Made by a program: the position numbers and the translations under genes
Part shown: piece by piece, positions 46,401 to 55,668 of the stretch
Layout: the number at the start of each line of letters is the position of its first letter
Position numbering within the stretch: position 1 is the first letter of the stretch
The notes under the pieces: generated by a model
The model's input: the letters and a program-made list of their open reading frames with translations, nothing else
Databases searched by the model: none
What the model was told of the DNA's origin: nothing
Source of the DNA: Parvularcula sp. BBD 1991-13
GTDB lineage: Bacteria > Pseudomonadota > Alphaproteobacteria > Caulobacterales > Parvularculaceae
Length of the DNA stretch: 64,000 nt
Direction of reading: 5' to 3'
Assembly (NCBI GenBank): GCA_001657385.1
Contig: LYSZ01000008.1
Location: 140,226 to 204,225 of the forward strand

Positions 46401-47885
46401 CTAGGCCAGCCAGTCCTTGGGCGTTTCCTTGAGCGCGGCCGGGTTGTAGCGCTGCGTCAGGGCGACAACCAGGCCGAGCAGGACGCAGACGATCATGAAA
46501 AACGCAAAGCGGAAATCGCCGGCGCAGGCGACGAGGGAAAGAGTTCCGAAATGCGCAAGGCCGGCGACCGGCAGGAGCAGGATAAGCGGCGTCGCCCCGC
46601 TCAACCGCCAGAACGGCGCCGCGCCCGCAATCATCGCGCCGATGACCATGAACAGCCAGGGGCGGTGGAAAATCGTCGCCTCATGCGCCCAGAAATAGGC
46701 GTAGGCTTTCGCGACCTCCTTGGCCGGCGTCGGCTCGAAGCCCAGTCCCAGCTTGTTGGGAATCACCCGGGCGTGATAAGGATAATGCGGCTTCGGCCCT
46801 AATCCGTACAAGGACCGCCACAGCTCCAGGCGCCCCCCGAGATAGGCAAGCGGGTGTGCGCCGACCGCCTCGCGCCACATGGTCTTGAAGGACGCGGCTT
46901 CCTCCTCTGTCTTGGGCGGGCGGTAGCGGTAGGGCGGGTCCTCGCCCGGCCTGCTGGCGAGCCTCAAAAAAGCGTTGCAGGTGGTCGGATCGTACGCCGC
47001 GCGCAACCGCTCGACCGTCAGCCCCGGATTTTCCGCCCGCAGATAGGCCGGCGCATAGACGACGCCGCTGCGCACGCTGACCGCCAGAATGTCCTGGTAC
47101 AAAAAGACATGCGAGGGATGCCGGGTGCCGACGGTGATCGCGTCGTTGATCGCGCCGACCGCCGAGCCGAGCAGCCCGACGCCCACACCCCCCGCCACGA
47201 GCGCCGCCGCCCCGCGCGCCGCGAGCCGGCCCGCCGCGCGGCTCTTCGACGCCAAACGGGCGGCGCGCCCGCCCGGCGACGCGGCAAAGAGAGGGCGCAG
47301 GGCGCGATACGCCATGAGGGCGAGAATGACGCCGGTCGGCGCGATGGCGTCGTACCGCGTCAGCATGGCCAGCAGCACAAAGACGAGCGCGGCGCCCGCA
47401 GAGAAAAGCGACGGCGAGCGCAGGAAACGGACGCAGAAAGCCACCGCGAACAGCATGAAGCCGGTCATCCACACCGATTTCCATAACACGCCGAGAATCG
47501 GAAAAATCGCCGGAAAAAGTGCAACGATCAGCAAGGTCGAACTGCGCAGGACGGGACTCTTGACGCTGGCGTGGAGGAAAGCCTGTAATCCGCCGAAAAA
47601 GATCAGCGTCTGGATCAACAGAACCGCGGACTGATCGGCCGTGAATTGCCGTCCGATCCAGAAGAGATAGGCCATGAACGGCGGATGATAGATGTAAAGG
47701 CTGTCGAGCTTGCCAGCGAGATCGAAATGATTGACCGAATCGCCGGACATGTAACCGGGCGTGTAGATCAGAAAGACCCCGAGGACGCACGCGGTCCAGA
47801 CGACCCCGTCGCGGCGCAGCGCCGCTAGCGCAATCCTGAGCCCCCCTCGCCCTGTTCCGGTGATAAAACGGCGCACTGACTGCAT
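46401..47885 (-). CDS. Polytopic membrane protein (DUF6020 / GT-C-like)
   Basis: The 494-aa protein has about ten hydrophobic spans. After the first span it has GYMSGDSVNHFDLAGKLDSLYIYHPPFMAYLFW, a GDS..D..HPP pattern common in bacterial envelope GT-C-like proteins, where a loop aspartate is catalytic. It may transfer lipid-linked sugars at the outer face of the inner membrane. No ribosome site is strong before ATG 47885. Confidence 0.65.
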   Translation of the reverse strand: MQSVRRFITGTGRGGLRIALAALRRDGVVWTACVLGVFLIYTPGYMSGDSVNHFDLAGKLDSLYIYHPPFMAYLFWIGRQFTADQSAVLLIQTLIFFGGLQAFLHASVKSPVLRSSTLLIVALFPAIFPILGVLWKSVWMTGFMLFAVAFCVRFLRSPSLFSAGAALVFVLLAMLTRYDAIAPTGVILALMAYRALRPLFAASPGGRAARLASKSRAAGRLAARGAAALVAGGVGVGLLGSAVGAINDAITVGTRHPSHVFLYQDILAVSVRSGVVYAPAYLRAENPGLTVERLRAAYDPTTCNAFLRLASRPGEDPPYRYRPPKTEEEAASFKTMWREAVGAHPLAYLGGRLELWRSLYGLGPKPHYPYHARVIPNKLGLGFEPTPAKEVAKAYAYFWAHEATIFHRPWLFMVIGAMIAGAAPFWRLSGATPLILLLPVAGLAHFGTLSLVACAGDFRFAFFMIVCVLLGLVVALTQRYNPAALKETPKDWLA

Positions 47886-48301
47886 GAAACGGATCTCGAG
47901 CCTAGAAGAAAAGGCCGCCGCAAGCCTTGCGGCCCTCTGCGAAACGCGCCCCGGACGGGCGACGACTGAGCGCACTAAAGCAATGCGCCCGAAAAAGAAA
48001 GCCGCGCCCGGCGGCGGCCCGCCCGCCGCGCAGGTTTCGCCCTTGCGTTCGGGCTTGCCGGCGCGCCCGACCCCCGCCCGGCGCGCTCGCCCGCCCCGAG
48101 GAGGCGCCTCGTGGTGCGCCAGGGCAGCATCGGGGTAGCATCGGGAGAGCGTCGGGGTAGATTGGGGGGCGCGGCGCTTCCTTGACAAATCCGTTCAATC
48201 TCCGTTGAACTCCCCAGGACGATGAGGGGCCAACAATCGCGCGGCATAGCGTATTCGGATTTGCGGGATATTTGGCGTTTCCACCGATATGACGCTGTTT
48301 A
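47886..48301. promoter_or_regulatory. Divergent intergenic region with repeats and an inverted repeat
   Basis: No gene is seen over 416 nt. It holds a 3 x 11-bp tandem repeat (48127-48159, GCATCGGGGTA-type), a TTGACA box (48182-48187) without a good -10 at 17 nt, and a perfect inverted repeat GTTCAA-TCTCCG-TTGAAC (48193-48210) just behind it. A promoter plus operator for the 1409-aa gene is plausible. Confidence 0.45.
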
Positions 48302-51300
48302 GTGAATGAAGCGAATTCCATGCTGAAGACGGTATCGACCCCCGCCGAAGCGCCCGCCGGCGCGCCGCAGAACGCCAGATCCATGCTGCTGATCGGCAAC
48401 GGGCCCTCCACCCGCAAGCTGGTCGAGTACGGCTTTGAAAACCTGCCGGCGGGGCTCGACACTTTCGGGATGGGCGCGGCCTACCGCTTTTACGAGCAGA
48501 TTAATTGGTGGCCGGATTATTACGCCTGGTGCGACGTCAAGGTGGTCCATTCCCATCGCGGGCCGCTGAAAGCGCTGATCGAAGACGAAAACGTCGGTAC
48601 GCGCCGGTTCTTCTTTTCCCTGCCAATCTCGGACCATCCGCGGCTGGAAACGATCCCGCACGGATCGACCGGCGATTTCTGCTTCCGCAAGGCGGTCGAA
48701 CTCGGCTACGATACGATTTACATGATCGGCATCGAGGGCGACTATGTCGAGGAGTTGACCGAGGCGCGGCGGCTGACGGACGAGGAATTCGCGCGACTCG
48801 GCTATCACGACGTGCTGCCGGAATATCAGAAGACCATCCCGCAGCACATCGACAGCGAAGCGCTGTTTCGCGACACGCTGCGCATTATCGAACGCACGCC
48901 GCAGGCCAATCCCAACTATTTTTTCGAAGGCTACCAGCGCGCGGGCGACGTCTACTCCAAACCGCGCGCGCAGACGCACCGCAACAGCTGGAGCAAAAGC
49001 GCGGCCCTGGCGCGCGAGCGCGGCGCGCATATCGTCAATCTGAGCGAGACCTCCAAGGTCGAGGATTTCTACAAGGCGCCGTGGACGGCGTTCCGCGAGG
49101 AAGTGCTGACCCCTGCGCCGAAGCGCGAGCCGTTCGCGCCCTACAACCGGCCTGTCGAGGCGCCGGCGCCGCTGACGGAAAGCGAAAAGCGAGAGGCCGT
49201 GCGCGCCGCCGGCCTGCCCGAATCGGCGGCGCTCGCAACGCTGATCATCGGGGCGCGCTTTCCGGAAGGCCAGCCCGAACGGCTCCAGAACCTCCTCTTC
49301 CTGCTCGACTGGATCGACAGGTTCTACGGCGATCTTTTCGATGTCCTGATCGTCGAACAGGACAGCGTCTCCAGGATCGACGCCATCCGGAAGCATATGC
49401 GCCCCTATGTGCGGTGCGAGTTCATCTATAATCCGGGCCCGTACAACCGCGGCTGGGGCTATAACGCCGCGGTCAGGCACTTCACCACCGCGCCCGTTGT
49501 CGGCCTGCTCGACACGGACGTTCTTCTCGGCGCGAACTTCGTGCAGGAGGTCATCGACTGCCATCACAAATACAAGGCCATTTCGCCTTACGCCAGCGTC
49601 TATTTCACTGACGAGGACGAAGCTGCGCGCATTCTGCTGACATTTGGCCTCGACCGCCTCGACAATATCGAGCGGCTGTCGAAACCCGTCACCATCTGCG
49701 GCGGGATCGTGATCATCCGGCGCGACGTCTATTGCGAACATTTCGGGTTCGAACAGTATACGGAATATGCCGGCGAGGACAGGTCGCTGGACGTGACGCT
49801 CCTCAACCATTGCGACGAGAGCGAGATCAGGATCGCGCCCTTCACCTATGCGCATATGCACCACCCCAAAGGCGCAGACCCGCGGCCCAACATGAAAGCG
49901 CTTTTCCAGCACCTTCGGGAGAATTACGGCTGCCGGGTCGATCCGACCTTGACGCCCGAGGATTACGTGCACCAGAACTGCAAGCATGTGGATGCGGAAA
50001 AAACCCGGCGCAACGCGCGGTTGCGCGAAGAAACGTTCGGCGATCTCAACCTTTACCGCTCGAACCGTCCGCTGACGATCAACGGCGTCTACGCCGGCCC
50101 CCCGGCCGCCGCGCCGTCTCCGGCGCCGGAAGAACCGAAACGCGAGGTGATCTATCCGCCGGCGTTCAAGGGGCTTGACGCCTATGAGGCGCGGGAGATT
50201 TTCGACGCGCCGCCGCCGGACTCCGAACGCATCGGCGCGCTTTACAATAAATTCAAGGGCGAGCGCTGTTTCATCGTCGGCAACGGCCCTTCCCTCAACC
50301 AGCACGATTTGTCGCTATTGAAGGACGAATACTCTTTCGCGGTGAACTCGATCTACTACAAGACCGACGAGACCGGCTATCGCCCGACATTCTTCGTGGT
50401 TGAAGACAGTTCGGTGATGGCGGAGAACATCGACCGCATCAAAGAGTACGAAGCGCCCTACAAGTTTTTTCCGACCAACTACAAATCGCTGCATCCGGAA
50501 GGAGACAATGTCTACTTCTTCAAGATGAACCGCAGCTTCTACGAGAAATCGAGTCCTTTCTACTGCATCCCCCGGTTCTCGGCCGACGCATCGAAAGTGC
50601 TCTATTGCGGACAATCGGTCACTTACATCAATCTTCAGCTCGCATACTTCATGGGGTTCACCGAAGTTTATCTCATCGGGATGGACTTCAGCTACGTCAT
50701 CCCGAAGGAACACAAGCGGCGCGGCGACATTATCGAATCGACGACCGACGACCCGAACCATTTCCACAAGGATTATTTCGGCGTCGGCAAGACATGGAAA
50801 GATCCCAAGCTGGAGCGCGTCGGGGCGAACTACCGCCAGGCGAAGCTGTCCTATGAGGCCGTGGGCCGTAAGATCTACAACGCGACCATCGGCGGCAAAC
50901 TCGATATTTTCTACCGGGTTGACTACGACGCGCTTCTGAAAAGTGGGCGCAAAGTCGTCACGCGGCCTGTCCAGGCGCCGGACCGGAGCGCCGCGCCGAC
51001 AGCGCCGGGCGAAGCGGCGGCGACCGCCGCCCCGCGCGCCTCCGCGCCCGTGATGCGCGGGCGGCCGGACGGTGCGCCGCCCGCCGCCGGCCAAGCGCCG
51101 CGACCATTCTATTACGCCTTCGCCGAGGACCTCAAACAACGCAGCCCGCGCCTGTTTGCGCTTCTCCAGTTCGCCAGGCGCGGCGGCGCCGGATTTTTCC
51201 GCCGCGGCCTGTGGACGTTGCCCGCCGCCGCGATTCTTGCGGGACTGGTCGTTCTCGGCTTTTTCCTGCCCGATGCGGGCGCGCGGCTGTTCCTGTGGAC

Positions 51301-52531
51301 GGCGACCGGCTTCGCCGCCCTCGGCTTCGGGCTGTTCTACCTGGCGCTGCGCGTGTTCATTCACCTCACCGGCCTGTCGGCGCGGGCGGACCAGATGCAG
51401 AAAACGCTGTCGCAGATCAATGCGGGCCGCGCCCGCACGGCGAAGGATATCGGCAATCTGCGCAGCGATCTGTCCGCGGTCAAAACCCGGACGCGAACCA
51501 TCGAACGCGAATCGCAAGGCGCAGTCTCTCGCCTCAGCGACACGCTGCGCGGGCAGCAGGCCTCGCTCGACGCCGTCGCCGGCGAGGCGAAGGACATGAC
51601 CGCCAAGCTGGAGCGCAAGCTAGAGCGCAAGCTGGAGCAATTAAACGCCGCGCTGGACTCACGTCTTGGAACCGCGAGCGAGCGCGTGGACGAGCAGATC
51701 AGCGAGATCAAGGAAAAAGTCAGGCGCGATCTAGACAACATTCAACAGGAAGCGGCGCTCGCCCACACCCAATCCATGTCGCTGGAAACCCTCTCCGTCA
51801 TGCGCGCGCTGCGGCCGTTATGGCTGGGCGGCAGCGCTGTCGACCGGTTGCAGCGCGAGACAACGGTCGAGCACGGGCAGGCCGTGTTCATGGCCGCCCT
51901 CGCCGATGAAGAGCGGCGCGCTCCCGGCACGCTGGCCGGCAAGGTGATCGTGGAAGTCGGCACGACGCGGGAATTGCGCCTGCCGCAGAATTCAACGCAA
52001 AAGCTCGCTATCTTCGCCGCCGCGACGGACATGTATTTCATCAGTGTGGATATGGACCCGGACAACACCCGGGCCGCCAACCGCATCCTGCCCTATATCA
52101 ATCCGTCCGCCACCGCCTGGACCCGCCGGGGCGAGGATTTCCTGCGGACATATGCGGGGCCGATCGATTACGTCTATCTCGACGCCTTCGATTTCGATCA
52201 TGATCAGCACAGCGAGCACCGGCGCGACCGTTACCGCTCGATCCTGAAAACCGACATCAACGACGAAGACTGCTGGCTGATGCACAAGGAATGCGCCCAA
52301 ATCCTGATCAACCGCATGCCCGAGGGCGGCATCGTCGCGCTCGACGACACGTGGACGAACGCCGACGGCGCCTATCAGGGCAAGGGCAAGCTCGCCGCGC
52401 CCCTGCTGCTTGAGAACGGGTTCGAGATTGTCGCCAAGACCCGTGAAACCCTGTGCCTGAAACGCACCGCCGGCGACGGCGCAAGCGGCGATGCATCCGA
52501 GAGCGGCGGGCCTGGCGGGGGCGAACGGTGA
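48302..52531 (+). CDS. 1409-aa multi-domain glycosyltransferase: two GT42/DUF115-like domains, GT-A domain, membrane spans, coiled coil, methyltransferase-like end
   Basis: From the start (GTG 48302; ATG 48320 is in frame and may be used) the order is as follows. GT42/DUF115-like domain 1: GNGPS at 32-36 and LGYDTIYMIGIEG near 135-145. GT-A-like domain: about 311-520, with DTD at 404-406. GT42/DUF115-like domain 2: GNGPS at 660-664 and FMGFTEVYLIGMDF near 785. Pro/Ala linker: about 890-930. RPFYYAF module: from 934. Two membrane spans: about 973-990 and 996-1020. Coiled coil: about 1027-1150. Methyltransferase-like domain: about 1212-1390, with EVGTTREL in motif I, lacking the usual glycines. 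GT42 enzymes use CMP-sialate. A radical SAM gene overlaps its end by 4 nt. Family by motif and shape only; roles are inferred. Confidence 0.75.
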   Translation: MNEANSMLKTVSTPAEAPAGAPQNARSMLLIGNGPSTRKLVEYGFENLPAGLDTFGMGAAYRFYEQINWWPDYYAWCDVKVVHSHRGPLKALIEDENVGTRRFFFSLPISDHPRLETIPHGSTGDFCFRKAVELGYDTIYMIGIEGDYVEELTEARRLTDEEFARLGYHDVLPEYQKTIPQHIDSEALFRDTLRIIERTPQANPNYFFEGYQRAGDVYSKPRAQTHRNSWSKSAALARERGAHIVNLSETSKVEDFYKAPWTAFREEVLTPAPKREPFAPYNRPVEAPAPLTESEKREAVRAAGLPESAALATLIIGARFPEGQPERLQNLLFLLDWIDRFYGDLFDVLIVEQDSVSRIDAIRKHMRPYVRCEFIYNPGPYNRGWGYNAAVRHFTTAPVVGLLDTDVLLGANFVQEVIDCHHKYKAISPYASVYFTDEDEAARILLTFGLDRLDNIERLSKPVTICGGIVIIRRDVYCEHFGFEQYTEYAGEDRSLDVTLLNHCDESEIRIAPFTYAHMHHPKGADPRPNMKALFQHLRENYGCRVDPTLTPEDYVHQNCKHVDAEKTRRNARLREETFGDLNLYRSNRPLTINGVYAGPPAAAPSPAPEEPKREVIYPPAFKGLDAYEAREIFDAPPPDSERIGALYNKFKGERCFIVGNGPSLNQHDLSLLKDEYSFAVNSIYYKTDETGYRPTFFVVEDSSVMAENIDRIKEYEAPYKFFPTNYKSLHPEGDNVYFFKMNRSFYEKSSPFYCIPRFSADASKVLYCGQSVTYINLQLAYFMGFTEVYLIGMDFSYVIPKEHKRRGDIIESTTDDPNHFHKDYFGVGKTWKDPKLERVGANYRQAKLSYEAVGRKIYNATIGGKLDIFYRVDYDALLKSGRKVVTRPVQAPDRSAAPTAPGEAAATAAPRASAPVMRGRPDGAPPAAGQAPRPFYYAFAEDLKQRSPRLFALLQFARRGGAGFFRRGLWTLPAAAILAGLVVLGFFLPDAGARLFLWTATGFAALGFGLFYLALRVFIHLTGLSARADQMQKTLSQINAGRARTAKDIGNLRSDLSAVKTRTRTIERESQGAVSRLSDTLRGQQASLDAVAGEAKDMTAKLERKLERKLEQLNAALDSRLGTASERVDEQISEIKEKVRRDLDNIQQEAALAHTQSMSLETLSVMRALRPLWLGGSAVDRLQRETTVEHGQAVFMAALADEERRAPGTLAGKVIVEVGTTRELRLPQNSTQKLAIFAAATDMYFISVDMDPDNTRAANRILPYINPSATAWTRRGEDFLRTYAGPIDYVYLDAFDFDHDQHSEHRRDRYRSILKTDINDEDCWLMHKECAQILINRMPEGGIVALDDTWTNADGAYQGKGKLAAPLLLENGFEIVAKTRETLCLKRTAGDGASGDASESGGPGGGER

Positions 52532-53640
52532 GCGCGCACCCCTGTTCCATCGAGGCGACGCCCGACGCGGACGGGGGCGACGGCGCGCAACTGGCCAGGT
52601 TCGGCGATGCGTCGTTCCGCTTTTCTCCCCGCTCTTTCGCCGGAACGCTCGACGGGGATGAAAAAAAACGCCTGTTCAAGGCCTTCGTCACCAGGGTCCT
52701 GTTAGAGGTGTCGTCCTACTGTAATCGTCAGTGCTCGTTCTGTCCGAATGCGTCGGGGCTGCGCCTTTCGAAGGAGGAAAAGGGGAACGGGATCGACCCG
52801 GCCCTTCTCGCCGACATTCTGAAAGCGCTTCAGTCGATCGACTATGATCGCGATATCGTCTTGCACCTTTACAACGAGCCGATGGCCGATCCGGCTCTGG
52901 CCGACAAGGTGGCCGTCATCGCCAAGGCCCTGCCGAAGGCGACCATATGGTTCAACACCAACGGGGATTACCTGACCCGGGAGCGGCTGGCGGCGCTCGC
53001 CGAGGCCGGTCTGTCTCATCTCAATGTCTCTCTTTACGGCCCCAATCACGGCGATTTCGACGTCGATTACCTGACCTCGGCGTTCGACCGGATCTTCAAC
53101 GCCGTCGGCGCGCGCGCCAAGATCCGCCGTCCCAATGAATACGACATCCGCACGCGGGTCGTTTTCGAGCACGACGGGCGGACGCTGCCGATCACCATCT
53201 TCGCCAGCGACTTCAACGAAATCGGTTATGACCGGGGCAAGTCCGTCGAGACCGGCGAACGCGCGGCGCGCACCAGCCCGTGTCCGGCGGTGTTCAGCGA
53301 ATTCAACATCGCATGGGACGGCACGGTGGTTCCCTGCTGCAACGTGCATCCGCACGAGCCGGATCATCGATCATACGTCATCGGCGCCGTCGCCAGGGGC
53401 GAGGATATGTTCGATCTCTATCATTCGGCGACGCTGCGCGGCTGGCGCCGGTCGCTGGCGCGCTTCGGCTCTTTCCAGCCTCCCTGCGACACCTGCACGC
53501 GGCTCAACTTTCCGGCGCTCGCCGACACGCCGGAAGCCGCGGCGTTCAACGACGCCATGAGCCGGGCGCTGCCGGCGCAGGCTCCGTTCTGGCGGCGCGT
53601 CGTCGACAGGGTCAAGGACGCGCTGGCCGCTTCCGCCTGA
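52528..53640 (+). CDS. Radical SAM protein with SPASM-like C-terminal cysteines
   Basis: The 370-aa protein has the iron-sulfur motif CNRQCSFC (about residue 73-80), a barrel, and a C-terminal set of cysteines (CPAVFSEF; VPCCNVH; CDTC) typical of SPASM/twitch auxiliary clusters. Such enzymes make radical-based modifications, for example of sugars or peptides. GTG 52528 overlaps the 1409-aa gene by 4 nt, so the two are co-translated. The target is unknown. Confidence 0.88.
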   Translation: MSAHPCSIEATPDADGGDGAQLARFGDASFRFSPRSFAGTLDGDEKKRLFKAFVTRVLLEVSSYCNRQCSFCPNASGLRLSKEEKGNGIDPALLADILKALQSIDYDRDIVLHLYNEPMADPALADKVAVIAKALPKATIWFNTNGDYLTRERLAALAEAGLSHLNVSLYGPNHGDFDVDYLTSAFDRIFNAVGARAKIRRPNEYDIRTRVVFEHDGRTLPITIFASDFNEIGYDRGKSVETGERAARTSPCPAVFSEFNIAWDGTVVPCCNVHPHEPDHRSYVIGAVARGEDMFDLYHSATLRGWRRSLARFGSFQPPCDTCTRLNFPALADTPEAAAFNDAMSRALPAQAPFWRRVVDRVKDALAASA

Positions 53641-53648
53641 CCGTTTCC

Positions 53649-54734
53649 ATGCCGCCCGTTTTCGCCATCTCCGTCCCCATCGGCGCCTATCATCCGCTGC
53701 TGCGCGATTGCCTCGCTAGCCTCGCCGTGCAGACGCCAGCCCCGCGCGTCGCTCTGCTCGACGCATCGGCGGACCCGCGCGTCGCCGAAACGGCGGACGA
53801 ATTCGGCGATCTCCTCGCCTATCGCCGCCATGGCCCGGACAAGGGCCAGTCCGACGCCATACTGGAAGGCTGGAGCAAGCTCGGCGGAGATGTCCTCGGC
53901 TGGCTCAATGCGGACGACGCGCTCTATCCCGGCGCGCTCGCCGCCGCCGCAGCAGCGCTCGCCGATGAAAACGCCGACATCGTCTACGGCCACGCCGCGA
54001 TCATCAATGACGACAACGCCTATACCGGCTATTACTGGTCTGTGGAGCCGCCCAGCGAACGCCTGCTCTGGAGCGACGTCATCGCTCAGCCCTCGTGCTT
54101 TTTTCGCCGCGCGGCTTACGAGAAAGTTGGCGGGCTGAACGCCGGTCTTCATTACACGATGGATTGGGACCTGTGGGTGCGGCTCTGGCGCGACGGGGCG
54201 CGCTTCGCCTTCCGCGACCGGGTGATGTCGCGCGTATTGTGGTCACCGGAAGCGAAAACCGGCGGCTTCGGCGCCGCGCGTCGGCGCGAACTGGCGCGGA
54301 TCATCGACCAGAACGCCTCCCCCGCCGCGCGCGTCAAAAGCCGGATCGGCTTTGCGCTGAACCATCTCTTTGAATATGTCATCCCGCCCGGCGCGGCGCG
54401 CGCCATGCGCCAGCGCCTCGCCGCCGATGACGACGCCATCCACGGGCTCGGGAGCAATGGAGACATCCGGGGCGAGGCGCGCCTGCCCATCGTCCATTAC
54501 GGCCCGGCGGCGGTCGCTGCCGTCCGCGTCGTCTTTTCCCATACGCCCGCGGGGGACGAGGTGAGCGCCGACCGGCGCGCCGCGACGCGCCGCGAGGGCA
54601 AGGCCGTCATCGCCGTCTTCGAAACGCCGCTGGCGCCGGCCGAGACCGCCGAGTTGCAAATACGCCGTCCCGACAACGCGGAAAGCGCGCTTGTGAAAAT
54701 CGAGTTGATCGGCGAGACCGCCGGCGGCGTCTGA
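53649..54734 (+). CDS. Glycosyltransferase family 2
   Basis: The 361-aa protein has an N-terminal GT-A domain (VFAISVPIGAYHPLLRDCLAS; WLNADDALYPG holds the metal site) and an unusual C-terminal ~110 residues rich in beta-strand-like segments, which may be a carbohydrate-binding or anchoring domain. It begins 8 nt after the radical SAM gene, the third gene of this transcript. Confidence 0.82.
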   Translation: MPPVFAISVPIGAYHPLLRDCLASLAVQTPAPRVALLDASADPRVAETADEFGDLLAYRRHGPDKGQSDAILEGWSKLGGDVLGWLNADDALYPGALAAAAAALADENADIVYGHAAIINDDNAYTGYYWSVEPPSERLLWSDVIAQPSCFFRRAAYEKVGGLNAGLHYTMDWDLWVRLWRDGARFAFRDRVMSRVLWSPEAKTGGFGAARRRELARIIDQNASPAARVKSRIGFALNHLFEYVIPPGAARAMRQRLAADDDAIHGLGSNGDIRGEARLPIVHYGPAAVAAVRVVFSHTPAGDEVSADRRAATRREGKAVIAVFETPLAPAETAELQIRRPDNAESALVKIELIGETAGGV

Positions 54735-54742
54735 CGACCGGT

Positions 54743-55615
54743 CTAGACGCCTTTAAAGGCGCGTTGCGGCGGGGACAGATCCGCATCGACCTCGATCCGG
54801 AACAGCCCGCCCGCAAGGAACGCAGACGGATCAAGTCCGATCGAGGCGGAGGTTGCGTAAATCGCGCCGGGCGCGAAGGCGAGGCTGGTCGGCCGCGGCG
54901 TCGGCAGGGCAACTTCCTGCAACGGCGCGCCGTCGGGATCGAACCGGCGCAGACAGGCGCCGTCCCAGAAAGCGACCCAGAGACAGCCCTGCGCGTCGAC
55001 TTCCATCCCGTCGGGATAGCCGTCATCCGGACCGAAGGCGGCGAAGACCTCCATGTCGCCGAGAACGGCGCCGTCGCTCGGCGCGACATAAATCGTCCGG
55101 CGCGCGCTGTCGGTAAGAAAGACCCGCCCGCGCTCGGGATCGAAGGCCGGCCCGTTCGTCACCATGAACCCGCCGGCGAGCCGCGTCGTCGCCCCGTCGG
55201 GGGCGAGGCGCCACCAGGCGCCGCTTACGGCCTCCTCCGCATTGTCCATCGTTCCCGCCCAGAAACCGCCGGCGGGGTCGGCCTTGCCGTCATTGAACCG
55301 GTTGCCCGGAAGGCCCGCCTCCGGGTCCGCAAGCGGGTCGATATGAAGCCCGCCGTCTTCTATCGCTATACGGAGAAAACCGTTCCGGCTGGCGGCGACG
55401 AATCCGCCCGCCGCGCAGACCGCAAGCGCGCTGATCATCCCCTCAGCCGGAAACACGGCAGTCTCTCCGGTCCCCGGATCGAACCTGAAGAGCGCCTCTC
55501 CCTTGATGTCGAGCCAGTAAAGCGCCGCATCCCGCACGTCCCACAAAGGTCCCTCGCCGAGAACGGCGCGGCGGTCGTCAACACAAACCGCCGGGCCTAA
55601 AGCAAGCTCCCTCAT
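54743..55615 (-). CDS. SMP-30/gluconolactonase-type sugar lactonase
   Basis: The 290-aa protein follows the SMP-30 beta-propeller: EGPLWDVRDAALYWLDI, NRFNDGKADPAGGFWAGTM and NGPAFDPERGRVFLTDS, with the metal-binding Glu, Asn and Asp. It opens sugar lactones. It is the last gene of the minus-strand CMP-sugar operon, 53 nt after the SDR. Confidence 0.9.
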   Translation of the reverse strand: MRELALGPAVCVDDRRAVLGEGPLWDVRDAALYWLDIKGEALFRFDPGTGETAVFPAEGMISALAVCAAGGFVAASRNGFLRIAIEDGGLHIDPLADPEAGLPGNRFNDGKADPAGGFWAGTMDNAEEAVSGAWWRLAPDGATTRLAGGFMVTNGPAFDPERGRVFLTDSARRTIYVAPSDGAVLGDMEVFAAFGPDDGYPDGMEVDAQGCLWVAFWDGACLRRFDPDGAPLQEVALPTPRPTSLAFAPGAIYATSASIGLDPSAFLAGGLFRIEVDADLSPPQRAFKGV

Positions 55616-55668
55616 ATCCCGTCTCCACCAGTTGCGTTGCAGCGATTGGAAAGCGCGAGGCCTCCGCT

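Noticed and set aside
48299..50305. A 668-codon minus-strand open frame opposite the first half of the 1409-aa gene
   Set aside because: Arg/Val-rich antisense composition, no ribosome site, and the plus strand has clear domain motifs.
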